Part shown: positions 62,251-64,000 of the stretch, in pieces
Position numbering within the stretch: the stretch's first letter is position 1
Layout of the letters: every line of letters starts with the position of its first letter
Origin: Thermoflexus sp042408815
Lineage (GTDB): Bacteria > Chloroflexota > Anaerolineae > Thermoflexales > Thermoflexaceae
DNA length: 64,000 nucleotides
Direction: 5' to 3'
NCBI RefSeq assembly: GCF_042408815.1
Contig: NZ_JBHOQR010000002.1
Span: 1 to 64,000, forward strand
Made by a program: the position numbers and the translations under genes
Notes under the pieces: model-generated
Database searches by the model: none
Told to the model about the DNA's origin: nothing
The model's input: the letters and a program-made list of their open reading frames with translations, nothing else

Positions 62251-63590
62251 AGGAGACCAGATATCGAGCGCTCCTTATCGGCGTGTGGTTCGGGATTCTC
62301 ATGCTTCTCTTTCGCCCACAGCTGCACGGCATGGATACCGTCGCCTATTACGCATGGCTGCGCGCAGCGACGATCCGCCACAGTCTGGATGTCAGCGAGG
62401 AATTCGCCCGCTTCGGATACGGAGAGGAGCGCAAGCAATCGCCCACCGGATATCGGATCAACGAATGGCCAGTGGGGCCAGCACTGCTATGGTCGCCCTT
62501 CTTTGTGACCGCTCATCTCCTGGTCCGGCTGGGAAACACGCTGGGAATGCCCGGGGAGGATGATGGATACAGTGCGCCTTACTTAATACTAACAGCCATG
62601 GGATCCGCCCTTTACGCCCTGATCGGCCTGGAGTGGCTCCGGCAGATGGCCCGCCGGATCGCTTCCCCAGCCTGCGCCATGGCGGGAATCCTGACGGCAT
62701 GGCTGGCCTCGCCGCTGGTGTTCTATATGTCCGCTCATCCTTTCATGGCCCATGCGACCGATTTCTTCGTCAATGCCCTGTTTTTATGGGAATGGGCCCG
62801 GGCGAACACACCCACCGCCTGGGCCCGGCTGCGGTTGGGGCTGATCGGCGGGCTGGCAGCGATGGTGCGCTATCAGAATGCGACCTTGCTGATCTGGCCG
62901 GCGCTGGAAGATCTGGCGAGGCTTCGCCAAATGCCACGGGGAGGAACACTCCGACTGGCAGCCCTGGGAGTGGGAGCGGGGATCGGCTTCCTGCCTCAGA
63001 TGATCGTCTGGAAGATCGTGTTCGGACAGTGGGTGGTGGGAAATCCCTACGGGATCGCGGGGGCGGGAGCGTTCGACTGGCGTGCCCCCCATCTGCTAAA
63101 GGTGCTGTTCTCCACAAACCGAGGCCTTTTCCTATGGACCCCTATTGCCATCTTCGCCCTGCTGGGCCTGATCGGGCCACTCCGACGTGCCTGCCCCCGA
63201 TGGGCTTATTTCATCCTGGCGCAAACCGCCGCTCAGATCTATATTGTCGGCTCGTGGAGCGCCTGGTCCGGAGCTGCAGCCTTCGGACCGCGGCTGCTGA
63301 CCGGCTTGTTCGCTGGGTTCGCTCTCGGGCTGGCGGCACTCTATGAGGCTGGGCGGACACGCTGGGGGATGCAGCCGGTAATCGCCCTCGGCGCGGCCGC
63401 TATCGCCTGGAACCTGATCCTGCTGGCCCGCTATGGGATCGGCGATGTGCCGCGCGCAGGTCCGGTCCCCTTGACGGATCTCTGGCTGGGCCAGCTCACC
63501 TTTCCGGTTCGCGCCCTCGAACGGATGGGGCCGCTGATCCGAGGGCTCCTCCGGCATGGGCTCCTGGACAAGGGCCTTCCGGGCTCATAG
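62247..63590 (+). CDS. Membrane glycosyltransferase-like protein
   Basis: 447 residues from ATG 62247 (ATGA overlap with the upstream gene); ATG 62229 would add six residues. About ten to twelve membrane segments are visible. The first outside loop has HGMDTVAYYAWLRA and NEWPVGPALLWSPFF, similar to GT39/DUF-type polyprenyl-linked sugar transferases. FSTNRGLFLWTPIAIFALLG and GSWSAWSGAAAFGPRLLTG near the C-terminus match this class. The acceptor is unknown. Confidence 0.78.
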   Translation: MKETRYRALLIGVWFGILMLLFRPQLHGMDTVAYYAWLRAATIRHSLDVSEEFARFGYGEERKQSPTGYRINEWPVGPALLWSPFFVTAHLLVRLGNTLGMPGEDDGYSAPYLILTAMGSALYALIGLEWLRQMARRIASPACAMAGILTAWLASPLVFYMSAHPFMAHATDFFVNALFLWEWARANTPTAWARLRLGLIGGLAAMVRYQNATLLIWPALEDLARLRQMPRGGTLRLAALGVGAGIGFLPQMIVWKIVFGQWVVGNPYGIAGAGAFDWRAPHLLKVLFSTNRGLFLWTPIAIFALLGLIGPLRRACPRWAYFILAQTAAQIYIVGSWSAWSGAAAFGPRLLTGLFAGFALGLAALYEAGRTRWGMQPVIALGAAAIAWNLILLARYGIGDVPRAGPVPLTDLWLGQLTFPVRALERMGPLIRGLLRHGLLDKGLPGS

Positions 63591-63648
63591 GATCGGCATG
63601 CCCACCGCTTGCGAAGCCCAAAGCGCAATCTCCATGGGAGGTCCCGAG

Positions 63649-64000
63649 ATGGCCACTGCGAAATGGGTCTGGGAGATCCGGAGGGAGTTCCCTGCCCTCG
63701 GGCAGGAGATCGAGGGAAAGATCCCAGTGTTCCTGGATGGCCCAGGAGGCTCCCAAGTGCCCCAACGTGTGATCGAGGCGATGGCCCGGGCTATGGCGGA
63801 AGCGAACGCCAACACCCATGGGGCCTTCCCCATCAGCCGACGGGTCGACGCCCTGATCGCCAGGGCCCGACAGGCTGCCGCGGACCTGGTCGGTGCCTCG
63901 CCCGAGGAAATCGTCTTCGGCCCGAATATGACCACGCTGACCTTTCAGATCAGCCGGGCGATCGCCCGACGGCTGCGCCCCGGGGATACGATCGTGGTCA
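63649..64000 (+). CDS. Class V aminotransferase, cysteine-desulfurase-like (partial)
   Basis: The first 117 codons are present and the gene runs off the right edge. The N-terminus REFPALGQEI, VFLDGPGGSQVPQRVIEAM and NANTHGAFPISRRVD is typical of the SufS-like subfamily, as is LVGASPEEIVFGPNMTTLTF. The PLP lysine and the catalytic Cys lie beyond the edge, so true desulfurase activity cannot be judged. GGGAGG lies 7 nt before the ATG. Confidence 0.85.
   Translation, partial: MATAKWVWEIRREFPALGQEIEGKIPVFLDGPGGSQVPQRVIEAMARAMAEANANTHGAFPISRRVDALIARARQAAADLVGASPEEIVFGPNMTTLTFQISRAIARRLRPGDTIVV

Noticed and set aside
1..64000. CRISPR arrays, rRNA genes, insertion sequences and replication origin
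   Set aside because: No regularly spaced direct repeats, rRNA sequence, transposase with inverted ends, or DnaA-box cluster was seen; recF stands without dnaA or dnaN, so it is not evidence of an origin.

Overview
The window is GC-rich bacterial chromosome, roughly 60 to 65 % GC by eye. It looks like a thermophilic member of the Chloroflexota, possibly a Thermoflexus-like lineage. That placement rests on the translation/cell-envelope cluster rpsB-tsf-pyrH-frr-uppS-cdsA-tmk, the many envelope glycosyltransferases, a class D/E-type sortase, a RicT/PSP1 protein and glycolate-oxidase-like GlcD/GlcF genes. It is an inference from gene content; no rRNA is present to confirm it.

Layout. (1) Positions 1-7.85 kb, minus strand: a secreted Rhs/YD-repeat polymorphic toxin of about 1,939 residues has a putative HHLIEKRF-type nuclease tip. 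It overlaps by 4 nt a gene for a double-CXXC protein, the likely immunity partner. Downstream lies a graveyard of displaced modules: a frameshifted copy of the same toxin tip, the C-terminal half of a second immunity gene, and an Rhs core fragment running off the left edge. (2) 8.1-13.5 kb, plus strand: the housekeeping run rpsB, tsf, pyrH, frr, uppS, cdsA, tmk. (3) 13.6-17.9 kb, minus strand: an ornithine-cyclodeaminase-like gene, mutM, DUF429, DUF309 and a zinc-type dehydrogenase. (4) 18.0-26.9 kb: envelope glycan genes, interrupted by a tyrosine-recombinase remnant. (5) 27.3-33.4 kb: a GlcF-like Fe-S protein, a radical SAM enzyme and RicT, then an FAD oxidoreductase and a convergent S41 protease. 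A complete tRNA-Leu(GAG) follows, with clear promoter and terminator.

(6) 33.8-39.8 kb: an orphan pair of sugar ABC permeases, recF, and an unusual protein joining a glycosidase-like domain to two amidase-like domains. (7) 39.8-44.3 kb: an EamA transporter and an intact aldehyde dehydrogenase sit among decayed genes (MalT-like regulator fragment, LivK-like binding-protein fragment, alcohol dehydrogenase with a deletion and a nonsense codon). (8) 44.6-52.4 kb: a second envelope cluster with GT4, methyltransferase, FAD oxidase, sortase, GT2 and a WcaJ-like sugar-phosphate transferase. (9) 52.5-57.8 kb: GlcD, a thioredoxin-fold protein, an unknown protein, a PIG-L deacetylase, a threonine-synthase-like enzyme and RadC. 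(10) 57.9-64 kb: pyruvate phosphate dikinase (minus), two membrane glycosyltransferase-like proteins, and the start of a SufS-like class V aminotransferase cut by the right edge.

The most interesting material is the Rhs toxin/immunity array with its orphan module. Next are the glycosidase-amidase fusion protein, the cluster of pseudogenes at 40.7-44.3 kb, and a marked excess of the palindrome GGATCC.
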